Positions 8,404 through 15,291 of a stretch of 64,000 nucleotides of DNA are shown piece after piece (position 1 is the first letter of the stretch; the number at the start of each line of letters is the position of its first letter). The translations under genes were made by a program, and so were the position numbers. Under the pieces are notes generated by a model. It was not told the DNA's origin. It made no database searches and saw only the letters and a list, made by a program, of their open reading frames with translations. The DNA comes from Aquabacterium sp. CECT 9606 (GTDB taxonomy: Bacteria; Pseudomonadota; Gammaproteobacteria; Burkholderiales; Burkholderiaceae_C), in assembly GCF_918741295.1 (NCBI RefSeq), contig NZ_CAKKNB010000003.1:310001-374000 (forward strand), written 5' to 3'.

Positions 8404-9255
8404 ATGGCAGCAGGAGGCAACTCGGGTGCAGCAGGGGGGAACGCAGGGCGGGCTGGTGGCCCGGTCGGTGATGTAAGGAAGCTGAACGTCGTTCAGTCAA
8501 AGGGAAAAGAAAACGACTGGAAAATTGAAAAGGCCATTGCAGATGGTCTGATCGGGCGCGACTTTCCTGAAAGCCTCGACCTGCGTGAAGACTGGTGGGA
8601 CATTGCCGATCAGGGCGAAACCTCTTCTTGTGTTGGCTGGGCTTCGACCGACGGTGTGCTGAGATGGCACTTGGTAAAAGCCAATCGCATCCAAGCCACT
8701 GACAAGCTGTCAGTCCGCTTTACCTGGATGGCCGCCAAAGAGACGGACAAGAATGTCGAATTCGCTGAAACGTTCATTGAAGGCTCCGGAACGCCGCTGA
8801 AGCCGGCCCTGGATGTGATGCGCAAGTTCGGCAGCGTGCCGGAGGGCATCTTTCCGTTCAGCGATGGATTCGTGCATCGTGACTACAGCAGCACGGAAAA
8901 GTTTTACGCGCTGGCGAACCAACTCAAGATCAAATCCTATTACTGCCTTCAATACGACGAGATTGCCGACATCGACCGATTCAAAATCTGGCTGTTCCAC
9001 TGCGGGCCCATTTTGGCGATGGTGGATGTCGATGCCAACTTCTCAAAGCCCAAGGTGGACAAAAAGATGGTTTTGGACGACTACGATGAGAAAAGTGCCG
9101 ATGGCGGCCATGCGGTTGTCATCGCCGGTTACACGAAAGACCACTTCATCATTCGGAATAGCTGGGGCACTGAGTATGGCGACCAAGGCTATACCTACGC
9201 CACTAACGCCTATGTGCGTGCGGCCATTTGTGAGGCGTATGGGATAGCGCTCTGA
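8404..9255 (+). CDS. papain-like (C1 family) cysteine peptidase
   Basis: A 283-residue protein with the C1 peptidase catalytic set: oxyanion Gln70 and nucleophile Cys76 (DQGETSSCVGWA), His236 (DGGHAVVIAGY) and Asn252 (IIRNSWGTEYGDQGY). The ATG at 8404 has GGAGG 7 bp upstream. Residues 1-22 are Gly/Ala-rich and low complexity, with no signal peptide, so a cytosolic or otherwise exported location is unclear. There is no long propeptide. It stands alone between the small membrane protein and decayed sequence, so context gives no substrate. Papain-like enzymes are sporadic in bacteria and some are toxins or effectors; that role here is only a possibility. Confidence 0.88.
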   Translation: MAAGGNSGAAGGNAGRAGGPVGDVRKLNVVQSKGKENDWKIEKAIADGLIGRDFPESLDLREDWWDIADQGETSSCVGWASTDGVLRWHLVKANRIQATDKLSVRFTWMAAKETDKNVEFAETFIEGSGTPLKPALDVMRKFGSVPEGIFPFSDGFVHRDYSSTEKFYALANQLKIKSYYCLQYDEIADIDRFKIWLFHCGPILAMVDVDANFSKPKVDKKMVLDDYDEKSADGGHAVVIAGYTKDHFIIRNSWGTEYGDQGYTYATNAYVRAAICEAYGIAL

Positions 9256-9274
9256 TGGCGCGCGATTTTCATGG

Positions 9275-9520
9275 TCACTGAAGCGCTCCCGGACGCGCGG
9301 TATGGCCGTCGCCGAGGAGGGCAAGGCCTTGTCTGAAGGCAAATATGCCTCGTCTGGCAACGTCCCAGCCCTTGTCGAGCAAGTGCATGCGCACCATCGC
9401 GTGTATCAATTGGACCTGCACACAAGCGGCCCACATGGCCCTTCCGGGCGTCAGGTCATCGCTGTTGCACACGCCAAAGAACAGGGTACCGCAGCGGCTG
9501 CGATCTGTGCGAGCAAACAC
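9275..9520 (-). pseudogene. probable remnant of an MpaB/DUF2236-type oxygenase gene
   Basis: The minus-strand reading frame contains DLTPGRAMWAACVQVQLIHA followed by MVRMHLLDKGWDVARRG, which resembles the RLIHAxVR...GWD segment around the haem-ligand histidine of DUF2236 (latex-clearing/MpaB) proteins. Only about 60 residues match and the usual continuation (PINQ region) is missing; no start, ribosome site or remaining domain is visible. I read it as a decayed fragment. Similarity was judged by eye. Confidence 0.4.
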
Positions 9521-9881
9521 GACCTAATAGAAATCCACCCAGTACCAAGGTGACGGAATATCCAACTTTGCCCAAAGACACTCTTAGAGCGGGAGCCGGG
9601 GTTTGCAAAACCACTAATTGGATTTTTGTAGCCCCGACGACGTCCCCCTATGATCCAACTTTTCTATCAGAGAACACAAAAATCTAACTTTTCTACACTA
9701 GCCATCCATGTGAAAGAAGTGGGCCAGGTGGCGCAATAGGAATGATTTGGCAGCTAACTGCCAGGAGCCGTCATTGACAATGTGGCTGGGATTTGTGCGC
9801 CCTCAACACGGCGATTTGTATCTGCGGGGATGCAATGATCCCGACTCACTAGGAATCTGTTACGACAAGGGAAACACTGAC
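9521..9881. other. intergenic stretch with imperfect direct repeat
   Basis: No convincing gene is present. Two near-identical 14-mers, ATCCAACTTTTCTA (9653-9666) and ATCTAACTTTTCTA (9682-9695), differ at one base and start 29 bp apart. The stretch is more AT-rich than the surrounding genes. It may be insertion-sequence debris or a regulatory region, but nothing more can be supported. Confidence 0.3.
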
Positions 9882-10175
9882 TTATGTCTGCAGCACTGCT
9901 AGCAGTTCCTCGTTTTCCTTACCGCCGACTTTCCTCGCCAGCGCGGTGGCGGCCTCGACCCGAACTGTCATCGGTAGCGATGAGTGCAGCGCAATCATGC
10001 GCAGTTCGGACTTCACGAGGGCGGTGGACCTGCATCGCGTGAGCAACAGCGAAAGTGTGACGCAATCATTGTTGGTGGGGTCGAAGACGGAGCCTTGCTT
10101 GAGCGGTATGTGCGCGACCTTTGCTGCGCCGAACGTATCGCCAGTGCGCTCAAGCGCGAGCGCGTAAGACACCAT
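9882..10175 (-). CDS. hypothetical protein beside the phage attachment site
   Basis: A 97-residue frame (MVSYALALERTGDTFGAAK... ending LLAVLQT). I do not recognise it; the helical, alanine-rich text with ALALERTGDTFGAAKVA suggests a repeat-type helical fold. Upstream, a different frame reads AMDDVLDQ just before the start, so an originally longer protein disrupted by a frameshift near 10176-10185 is possible. It ends at 9882 and lies just outside the left attachment site. It may be a fragment. Confidence 0.4.
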   Translation of the reverse strand: MVSYALALERTGDTFGAAKVAHIPLKQGSVFDPTNNDCVTLSLLLTRCRSTALVKSELRMIALHSSLPMTVRVEAATALARKVGGKENEELLAVLQT

Positions 10176-10220
10176 GGTCTTTGGTCCAGTACATCGTCCA
10201 TGGCTTTTTGAAATGCTTTG

Positions 10221-10595
10221 TTAGTTTACATAATATACAGAGTGCGATTCTGTCAACCCCTGGGATAGGGGTGTCGCATTTGCGCTTTCAGAGTGAAAAG
10301 ACGCTGAAATTGTGATAGCGCAAACGCCTGCAAAGAATGCTTTTTTGAGCACTTCTGCTCTGCTTGAGTTTTTTGGGTTTTCGATGATCGACAGGGCTAG
10401 CCACTCCCGCGATTCCTCCGGCGACATGCTCATTGCTGTGCATAGCAGCGCGACCGTTTCGGGAGAGATTGTCCTTTGGCCGTGGCGCATGTTGCTGATG
10501 TGCTGAACCGGAATCCCGCTCATCTTGCTTAGATTTGCGTCGCCTTCGCATGCAAGTGATGCTTTGTCAATAAGGGTTATCAGCTTCATTTTCAT
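10221..10595 (-). CDS. phage repressor-like HTH protein, truncated at attL
   Basis: Cro/C1-type HTH protein, 124 residues in the integrated state. The N-terminal half holds the HTH (ANLSKMSGIPVQHISNMRHG) followed by a SPETVALLCTAMSMSPEE segment typical of filamentous-phage regulators; then a hydrophobic stretch (AFFAGVCAITISASF). The ATG at 10595 is used because AGGA lies upstream; TTG at 10601 is an alternative. It ends VYYVN inside the dif-like core, with TAA from the host arm. In the circular phage the same frame would run on for 45 codons (see 17586-17739). Divergent from the structural genes, so it probably represses them from the operators at 10595-10646. Confidence 0.85.
   Translation of the reverse strand: MKMKLITLIDKASLACEGDANLSKMSGIPVQHISNMRHGQRTISPETVALLCTAMSMSPEESREWLALSIIENPKNSSRAEVLKKAFFAGVCAITISASFHSESANATPLSQGLTESHSVYYVN
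10223..10250 (+). other. left attachment site (attL), dif-like
   Basis: AGTTTACATAA (10223-10233), central TATACA (10234-10239), GAGTGCGATTC (10240-10250). Compared with reverse-complemented E. coli dif (ATTTAACATAA TATACA TTATGCGCACC), the XerD-type arm and central region are well kept and the XerC-type arm is divergent. It overlaps the 3' end of the minus-strand HTH gene: the stop codon (10221-10223) comes from just outside the core on the host side. Confidence 0.8.
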
Positions 10596-10646
10596 AACCA
10601 ATCCTGGTTAGAGTTGCGTCCATCGGTAACCAGTATTGATTACTGG
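10595..10646. promoter_or_regulatory. candidate operators in the divergent phage promoter region
   Basis: Two palindromes lie between the HTH gene and the first plus-strand gene: TAACCA-ATCC-TGGTTA (10595-10610) and CCAGTA-TTGAT-TACTGG (10630-10646). Both share a CCA...TGG layout with a short AT-rich centre. The first overlaps the HTH start codon, which suggests autorepression. Binding by the HTH protein is inferred. Confidence 0.6.
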
Positions 10647-10700
10647 AACCAAAGTTGATTAGCGGCCACTGTACCGCACAGAACAACCCAGGGGCAACGA

Positions 10701-10916
10701 ATGAAGCAATTTGGACCACGCGAGACCCATCAGCGCACAGTGCTCTTGTGGGCCTTTCTAGGCGGTGTGCCTCCTGTCGTGGTCAAAGCTGCAAACGCCT
10801 ACACCGACCTGATCGCCCGTCCTCGCGGTCATTGGATGGCCGCCTGTGAAGGCATGCCGACCGGCGCCCGTTTCCCGCTGCAATGCCTGCTTACCTCCAT
10901 GGAGCGGCAAGCGTGA
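10701..10916 (+). CDS. small phage protein, first gene of the plus-strand operon
   Basis: 71 residues (MKQFGPRETHQRTVLLW...). A GGGG ribosome site sits 6 bp before the ATG. It has one moderately hydrophobic segment (LLWAFLGGVPPVVVKAAN) and no recognised domain. It opens the phage operon right after the operator region and its stop overlaps the next start (GTGA at 10913-10916), so it is likely real. Function unknown. Confidence 0.65.
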   Translation: MKQFGPRETHQRTVLLWAFLGGVPPVVVKAANAYTDLIARPRGHWMAACEGMPTGARFPLQCLLTSMERQA

Positions 10917-11146
10917 GTGATCGCGTTTTCAACTTTCATATTGGCCTGCTTATCGGTGCCGCAGTTGCGATGTTTGGCTCAACCTGCTTCATCCAGTATG
11001 AGTTTTTGCCTGTTCTTGAGCAGGCCGTCTCTGTGCGCCTTGAGGCATGCGAGGGCGAGGCCCGGGACGCCGCAGGCGGCACGGGAGGCGACCGCGCCCA
11101 CCCCGATGGTAATCACGGGGATAACCTTGGCGAGGTGCAACGATGA
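10913..11146 (+). CDS. small phage membrane protein of unknown function
   Basis: 77 residues from a GTG at 10913 that overlaps the previous stop. One hydrophobic span (HIGLLIGAAVAMFGSTCFI, residues ~8-26) precedes a charged, Gly/Ala-rich tail. Its stop overlaps the rep start (ATGA, 11143-11146), so it is coupled to replication gene expression. No family recognised. Confidence 0.65.
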   Translation: MSDRVFNFHIGLLIGAAVAMFGSTCFIQYEFLPVLEQAVSVRLEACEGEARDAAGGTGGDRAHPDGNHGDNLGEVQR

Positions 11147-12342
11147 CCCGCCCCGCTAAGTCGTCGTTGGTGTTGGATGGTCGTGCCATCAAAGCTCGGT
11201 TGGAGGCTGAGCGGCTTGAAACCAGTTCCATGGTTCATGTTGACTGGGTTCGCTTCACGGTTCGCCTGCGCCATGCCGTGACCTTGCGCCTTGTGCATGT
11301 GCCGGCTTCAACGTCGAATGCCTATGTCGATATTGCGCAGCAAGGCGACTACCGGATTCAAGAGTTGCGTCACATGATTGGGCAGTTGCCCGAGGTCGTT
11401 CAAGATGCTGCTGGTCAGGCTGCAACATTGGCTGACCGTGTTGCCGGCATGTTGGGGGAGGGCTTCGCTCGTGCTTCGATGATGGGCAAGGGGCACGATT
11501 TTTATAAGCATCGCTGGCCCATTTTGCGTAATGACGTTGAGTGCGGTTGGGTCGGCTTTGGTGCTTCGTCTGATAGCCCCAGGCAAGCCGCTCAGGCTTC
11601 AACGATCCATGTCAATTTGTTCGGTGCAGCGTGTACGTTTGCCGCTGATGGTTGGCGCGAAAAGATTGCCGCTCTCGTTGATGAGCTTGAAGCGGACATC
11701 ACTCGCTGTGACCTTGCCGTTGATTTTTTTGATGGCTTCAAGGGCGGTATTGAGCGCGTTGTTGATCAGTACAAGCAAGGCCTGTGTGATTCCATGGGTC
11801 GCAAGCTCAAGGTCAAAGACATTAATTTTGTTCGTGGGTCTGAGCGGTCCTTGTACATAGGCTCCAAAGAAGCGGGCAAAGAAACAAACATTTATGAGAA
11901 GGGCGACATGCTCTTCGGCGAAGAAGCCGGTTCGGATTGGTTGCGCTTTGAGCTTCGCTATGGCAACAAGCTGCGCGTAATTTCGTCCGACATTCTTCGT
12001 AGACCTGCTGACTTTTTTGCTGGCGCCAGTGAATGGCATGCCTCGGTACTTGCTGAAGCTGGTGAGGTTGCTGAGCCTGAGCGCGTCAAGTGCCGTGGTC
12101 GGTTGCCCTTGCTGAATGTTGAGGCTGAAGCATTCCAAAACCTCAAGTGGGCATTCAACACAGCAGGCGCAACCATCGCGACTGTCTGGCGTTTGCTCTC
12201 CGATGAAGACCTGTTTCGCTTGGTCGATTCAAGCAAGGTCCCGCGCCGTTTGCAGCGCTTCACACCATCCGAACTCAAGATCGCCTTTGCAGCGGCCATG
12301 AGCCGATCAGTGGTCTCAGAGCCTTGCCCGGCTCTGGCTTGA
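11143..12342 (+). CDS. phage replication initiation protein (rolling-circle Rep)
   Basis: 399 residues, matching the Rep_trans/phage replication initiation factor type: WVRFTVRL near the N-terminus, a central region with DITRCDLAVDFFDG followed by ERSLYIGSKEAGKETNIYEK and DWLRFELRYGNKLR, which are the typical conserved blocks; Tyr residues in the YIGS and NIYEKG blocks are candidates for nicking. It nicks the double-stranded form to start rolling-circle synthesis. Position before the ssDNA-binding protein equals gene II-V of Ff phages. Confidence 0.9.
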   Translation: MTRPAKSSLVLDGRAIKARLEAERLETSSMVHVDWVRFTVRLRHAVTLRLVHVPASTSNAYVDIAQQGDYRIQELRHMIGQLPEVVQDAAGQAATLADRVAGMLGEGFARASMMGKGHDFYKHRWPILRNDVECGWVGFGASSDSPRQAAQASTIHVNLFGAACTFAADGWREKIAALVDELEADITRCDLAVDFFDGFKGGIERVVDQYKQGLCDSMGRKLKVKDINFVRGSERSLYIGSKEAGKETNIYEKGDMLFGEEAGSDWLRFELRYGNKLRVISSDILRRPADFFAGASEWHASVLAEAGEVAEPERVKCRGRLPLLNVEAEAFQNLKWAFNTAGATIATVWRLLSDEDLFRLVDSSKVPRRLQRFTPSELKIAFAAAMSRSVVSEPCPALA

Positions 12343-12369
12343 CCTTAACCAGGGCAACAGGAAAACATC

Positions 12370-12684
12370 ATGCGTTTTGAATCCGAAGTCATCGTCCATG
12401 CCGTCAAGGAATCGGCTGGTGAATATGAGGGCCGCGCCTTCAGTTCTTGCACGTTCCACTGCGAAGTGGATCTGAAGGAAAACAACGCTGGCCGCTCCAT
12501 CGGTCGTGTCACTCGTCCCTTCAAGTTGGGCGATGCCAAAGAGTTTGACAAGTGGGCTCACTTGGGTGCCTCGCTGCCCATCAAGGCGAAGGCTGTCTTC
12601 GACATGGAAGCTACCAAGGATGACGGTGCCAAGCTGGTCTTGGTGGACATCAAGCCTGTCGCCCAGGCCAGCAAGGCGGCCTAA
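12370..12684 (+). CDS. phage single-stranded DNA-binding protein (gpV-like)
   Basis: 104 residues, compact and mostly beta by pattern, with charged loops and a VLVDIKPV ending. CAGGAAA lies 7 bp before the ATG. Its place right after rep, its size and its mixed charged/aromatic composition match the gpV-type protein that coats progeny strands and switches replication toward single strands. The family is assigned mainly from position and length. Confidence 0.75.
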   Translation: MRFESEVIVHAVKESAGEYEGRAFSSCTFHCEVDLKENNAGRSIGRVTRPFKLGDAKEFDKWAHLGASLPIKAKAVFDMEATKDDGAKLVLVDIKPVAQASKAA

Positions 12685-12686
12685 CC

Positions 12687-12911
12687 ATGCGGCTCATCGT
12701 TCAAAGCCGCACAACAGGCAAGTTCCTGTGCCCAAGCCTGGATGACGGTCAACCCACATGGGTTCGGTCGTTGGCTGAGGCTGGCGGCGGCGTGGTCACT
12801 GATCCCGAAATGGCTACACAGCTTTTGGAGGATTGGGCTGACTTTGACGATGAGCCGGTGATTGTTGATCTGGATGTTCTCGGCACCGCAGATGAAGGGC
12901 TTGGGCTATGA
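12687..12911 (+). CDS. small acidic phage protein
   Basis: 74 residues (MRLIVQSRTTGKFLCPSLDD...), soluble, with an acidic C-terminal half (EDWADFDDEPVIVDLDVLG). It starts 2 bp after the ssDNA-binding protein gene and overlaps the next gene by ATGA. The start resembles small proteins often found behind gpV in betaproteobacterial filamentous phages. Function unknown. Confidence 0.7.
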   Translation: MRLIVQSRTTGKFLCPSLDDGQPTWVRSLAEAGGGVVTDPEMATQLLEDWADFDDEPVIVDLDVLGTADEGLGL

Positions 12912-13054
12912 GCATTGAACAACCTGGCTTTGATGAATCAGAGCCCGATGAGTTGCCGGTGCTCACTCCATTGCAGTTCGCGCTTTGCGTGGTTTGGTTC
13001 TTCATGCCATTCATTGCTCTTTGCTTTGATGCGCTGGTGAGTCGGCATGGCTGA
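12908..13054 (+). CDS. 48-residue phage membrane protein, candidate minor coat protein (pVII/pIX position)
   Basis: Translated here directly: MSIEQPGFDESEPDELPVL, then a hydrophobic helix (TPLQFALCVVWFFMPFIALC) and a short basic tail. It overlaps the previous gene (ATGA at 12908-12911) and the next one (13047-13054). Acidic N-terminus, one span and a few basic residues is the design of small filamentous coat proteins, and it stands where genes VII/IX stand in Ff phages. Minor coat role is inferred. Confidence 0.7.
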   Translation: MSIEQPGFDESEPDELPVLTPLQFALCVVWFFMPFIALCFDALVSRHG

Positions 13055-13421
13055 TCTTGCGCCTTCCGCAACGTGCGTGAGCATCTCTTACGACGCTGGC
13101 TCAAACCAGCGTGTCTATGTCGTTGAAGGTGCTTGGAGCTCTGGCTCGTGCTACGGGCAGGTACTGGTCATCGCCGGTGAATACGGCGATCTCGTTGCCG
13201 CGGCTGGTGGTGTTTCTGCACCCAGCACGCCAACAGCCCAGTTCACCGAAGAAGAAGTCACGTCTCTCAAATATCAGGCGTCGAATCCGTCGCCTTTCAA
13301 TCTGTCCATCCCGGACGGAACCCTCGTTTCAGGTGCCATTGCTGGAACGTGGGCGCTCGCATGGGTGATCAAGCAACTCGTGCGGGCACTCAACACTGAT
13401 GGTGAAAAGGAAAGTACATGA
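13047..13421 (+). CDS. phage structural/membrane protein before the major coat gene
   Basis: 124 residues. An N-terminal cysteine-containing segment (C10, C35) is followed by a linker with APSTPTAQFTEEEV and a C-terminal membrane span (GTLVSGAIAGTWALAWVIKQ) plus a charged end. It overlaps the small gene before it by 8 bp and the pVIII gene by 4 bp. I infer a virion-associated or assembly protein; no exact family recognised. Confidence 0.7.
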   Translation: MADLAPSATCVSISYDAGSNQRVYVVEGAWSSGSCYGQVLVIAGEYGDLVAAAGGVSAPSTPTAQFTEEEVTSLKYQASNPSPFNLSIPDGTLVSGAIAGTWALAWVIKQLVRALNTDGEKEST

Positions 13422-13612
13422 ATCAAAAAATCAAGCGTGGTTTGGCCCTGGCCCTGGTCGTTGGCGGCTCTGCTGCTCAAGCAGCTGTTGACGTGACTGC
13501 GGCTACGACCGAAATCACCGATTCGAAGACTGCTGTGCTGGCCATCGGCTTGGCAGTGTTCGGCGTCTCGGTGGGCGTCAAGCTGTACAAGTGGCTCACC
13601 CGCGCACTGTGA
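13418..13612 (+). CDS. major coat protein pVIII
   Basis: 64-residue precursor: basic start (MNQKIKRG), signal peptide core (LALALVVGGSAAQA), probable cleavage before AVDVTAATTEI, then a mature ~41-residue protein with an acidic amphipathic start, a hydrophobic span (AVLAIGLAVFGVSVGV) and a basic end (KLYKWLTRAL) that would face the DNA. This is the classic pVIII layout. AAGGAAA precedes the ATG, and a strong terminator follows 7 bp after the stop, as in Ff phages. Confidence 0.95.
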   Translation: MNQKIKRGLALALVVGGSAAQAAVDVTAATTEITDSKTAVLAIGLAVFGVSVGVKLYKWLTRAL

Positions 13613-13619
13613 TCGGCCC

Positions 13620-13642
13620 GGCCCCTTCGGGGGCCTTTTTCT
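13620..13642 (+). terminator. Rho-independent terminator after the major coat gene
   Basis: GGCCCC-TTCG-GGGGCC (13620-13635) followed by TTTTTCT. The UUCG tetraloop makes a very stable hairpin. The same position after gene VIII is known in Ff phages and limits readthrough into the pIII gene, keeping coat protein in large excess. Confidence 0.92.
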
Positions 13643-13657
13643 ATTGAGGGGTAGTGC

Positions 13658-13717
13658 ATGGGTATCTATGTGGTGATTGCATTCTCGGGGGCTGCATGGA
13701 TCTTGTTGCGCGCTTGA
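13658..13717 (+). CDS. 19-residue hydrophobic micro-ORF overlapping the pIII start
   Basis: MGIYVVIAFSGAAWILLRA, stop TGA at 13715-13717. It has a better ribosome site (GAGGGG, 13646-13651, 6 bp spacing) than the adhesin gene that starts within it at 13696 in another frame. It may be a tiny membrane/coat peptide or a leader that couples translation to pIII. Evidence is ribosome site, composition and position only. Confidence 0.45.
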   Translation: MGIYVVIAFSGAAWILLRA

Positions 13718-14985
13718 TTGTTTCGTTGTGCCTGCTGCTTCCATCCTTGGCGCGTGCTGATTACACGTGGACAGAGCCAATTTGGCAGAACCCATTCACG
13801 GGCGTTACTGGTACTCCGGCTGTTGCTTGTGCTTCTTCAAGCGGCCCAAGCAATGGGACTTATTGCACTGCTACATCGGTCGGTTATGACGCTGATGGCC
13901 GTGCTGCATGTAGGTCTACCTGCGATGGCGGCTATGTCGGCAACTTCTCTCTTGGGCCTTCTTGTCCAACTGGTGCGCTTTTGCTTAATGCTCAGACCGG
14001 GCGGATGGCCTGCCGTCATGACGCGCCTCAAAATGATTGCCCCGTTTCTGGCACTCAGCTAAAGGATTCGAGTTATCAGGCCAAGGCAGGTACTGGTGCT
14101 GGTGTCTCAATTTGCCTCGGCGGCTGTCTTGCAAAGGGCGCTTTTTCTGCTAAATATGGTGGGGTCAACTATGTCACCGGCCCGATCGTTTCCACTGGTG
14201 AAACCTGCTCCGGCGATGGCTCTGGTGGAGCTCCTCCTGCTGAGCCTGTCCCTACTCCGTGCGGTGCTGGAAAGTGCCCAGGCACGGTAACGATCAATGG
14301 CACAGCCACAACTGCGTGTTATGCCTGCGACTCGGTCACAACCACGAAGACGACCACTAGTTCAGCTAGTGCTGCTTCTGCCGCTTCTGGCGCTGCTCCT
14401 TCGGCTAGTTCTGCTGAGTCGGGTTCAAGTTCGAGCACGACAACATGCACTGGTAACGCGTGTACGACTACGCGCACCACTACGAAAAACAATCCTGACG
14501 GGTCTTCAAGTTCATCTGAGGAAACAGAGACCAAAGACAAAGCCTCCTATTGCGCTGAGAACTCTAAAGACCCTGCATGCAAAGGCGAAGATGAGAGCCA
14601 GTGGGGCGGGGCTTGTGCTGGTGGTTTTACATGCAAGGGTGACGCCGTGCAGTGCGCGCAAGCTCAAGCGGCGTATGACCTTTCATGTTCAGTGAAGACT
14701 GACCCGGCTAGTACGGTTGTTTCGGCTGGTGTTGCTGCCGTGGGCGCTGGCGATAGGCCTGCTGGTCATCCTGGCCTTGATCCCCAGACTCTTGATGTGC
14801 AAAGCACTCTTGATGCAACCAATCCATTCAGTGCGTCTTGTCCGTCTGACATTCAGATCAACGTCATAGGCACAACCGTGGCAATTCCTCTTTCCAGCGC
14901 TTGTGATGTGCTTCGAGTGCTTGGCTTTGTAGCTGTTGCGTTTTCTTTGTTTGGTGCTGGTCGTTTTGTTGTGGGGGCCGTCTAA
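13696..14985 (+). CDS. pIII-like phage adsorption protein (adhesin)
   Basis: 429 residues. Start at ATG 13696 gives a signal peptide (MDLVARLIVSLCLLLPSLARA, cleavage before DYTW). The ectodomain has many paired cysteines, then a long low-complexity Ser/Thr/Ala linker (about residues 210-290, with TTTKTTTSSAS and SGSSSSTTT), a second cysteine-rich domain, and a C-terminal membrane span (VLRVLGFVAVAFSLFGAGRF). This is the pIII architecture: receptor-binding domains, flexible linker, anchor at the virion tip. The target pilus or receptor cannot be read from the sequence. Base use is T-rich compared with host genes. Confidence 0.85.
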   Translation: MDLVARLIVSLCLLLPSLARADYTWTEPIWQNPFTGVTGTPAVACASSSGPSNGTYCTATSVGYDADGRAACRSTCDGGYVGNFSLGPSCPTGALLLNAQTGRMACRHDAPQNDCPVSGTQLKDSSYQAKAGTGAGVSICLGGCLAKGAFSAKYGGVNYVTGPIVSTGETCSGDGSGGAPPAEPVPTPCGAGKCPGTVTINGTATTACYACDSVTTTKTTTSSASAASAASGAAPSASSAESGSSSSTTTCTGNACTTTRTTTKNNPDGSSSSSEETETKDKASYCAENSKDPACKGEDESQWGGACAGGFTCKGDAVQCAQAQAAYDLSCSVKTDPASTVVSAGVAAVGAGDRPAGHPGLDPQTLDVQSTLDATNPFSASCPSDIQINVIGTTVAIPLSSACDVLRVLGFVAVAFSLFGAGRFVVGAV

Positions 14986-15291
14986 ATGCCGTTGCTTGTC
15001 TCTGCGCTTATTGGCGCTTTAAGTACTGCTGCTGGCACTCTGGTGATGAGGGTGCTTTTGTCGCTCGGCATGTCTTACGTTGCGTACCGTGGCATGGATG
15101 TATTGCTGGGTTGGGTCAAGGTGCAGGCGTTTAACTACCTCGGCCAAGCTGCTGGTGTGTCGTCGGTGATCACTCAGATCATGGGTGTCTTGCAGATCGG
15201 CACTTGCCTCAATATTTGGTTTTCAGCTCTGGGCATTTACCTTGGTTTGCGCTTGTCTGGTGGCGTCGTCAAGAAGCTGGTGACTAGATGA
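14986..15291 (+). CDS. pVI-like minor coat protein (DUF2523 type)
   Basis: 101 residues with three hydrophobic segments (LLVSALIGALSTAAGTLVM; SLGMSYVAYRGMDVLLG; LNIWFSALGIYLGLRL). It begins directly after the pIII stop and overlaps zot by ATGA (15288-15291). Size, membrane pattern and position match the DUF2523/pVI proteins, which with pIII cap the virion end and help release it from the membrane. Confidence 0.88.
   Translation: MPLLVSALIGALSTAAGTLVMRVLLSLGMSYVAYRGMDVLLGWVKVQAFNYLGQAAGVSSVITQIMGVLQIGTCLNIWFSALGIYLGLRLSGGVVKKLVTR

Noticed and set aside
9302-9553. 83-codon plus-strand frame after the peptidase
   Set aside because: No recognisable fold or ribosome site; the minus-strand DUF2236-like text is a better explanation.
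9895-9906. Perfect palindrome ACTGCTAGCAGT as an operator
   Set aside because: It lies at the 3' end of a weak hypothetical gene with no promoter nearby; could be chance.
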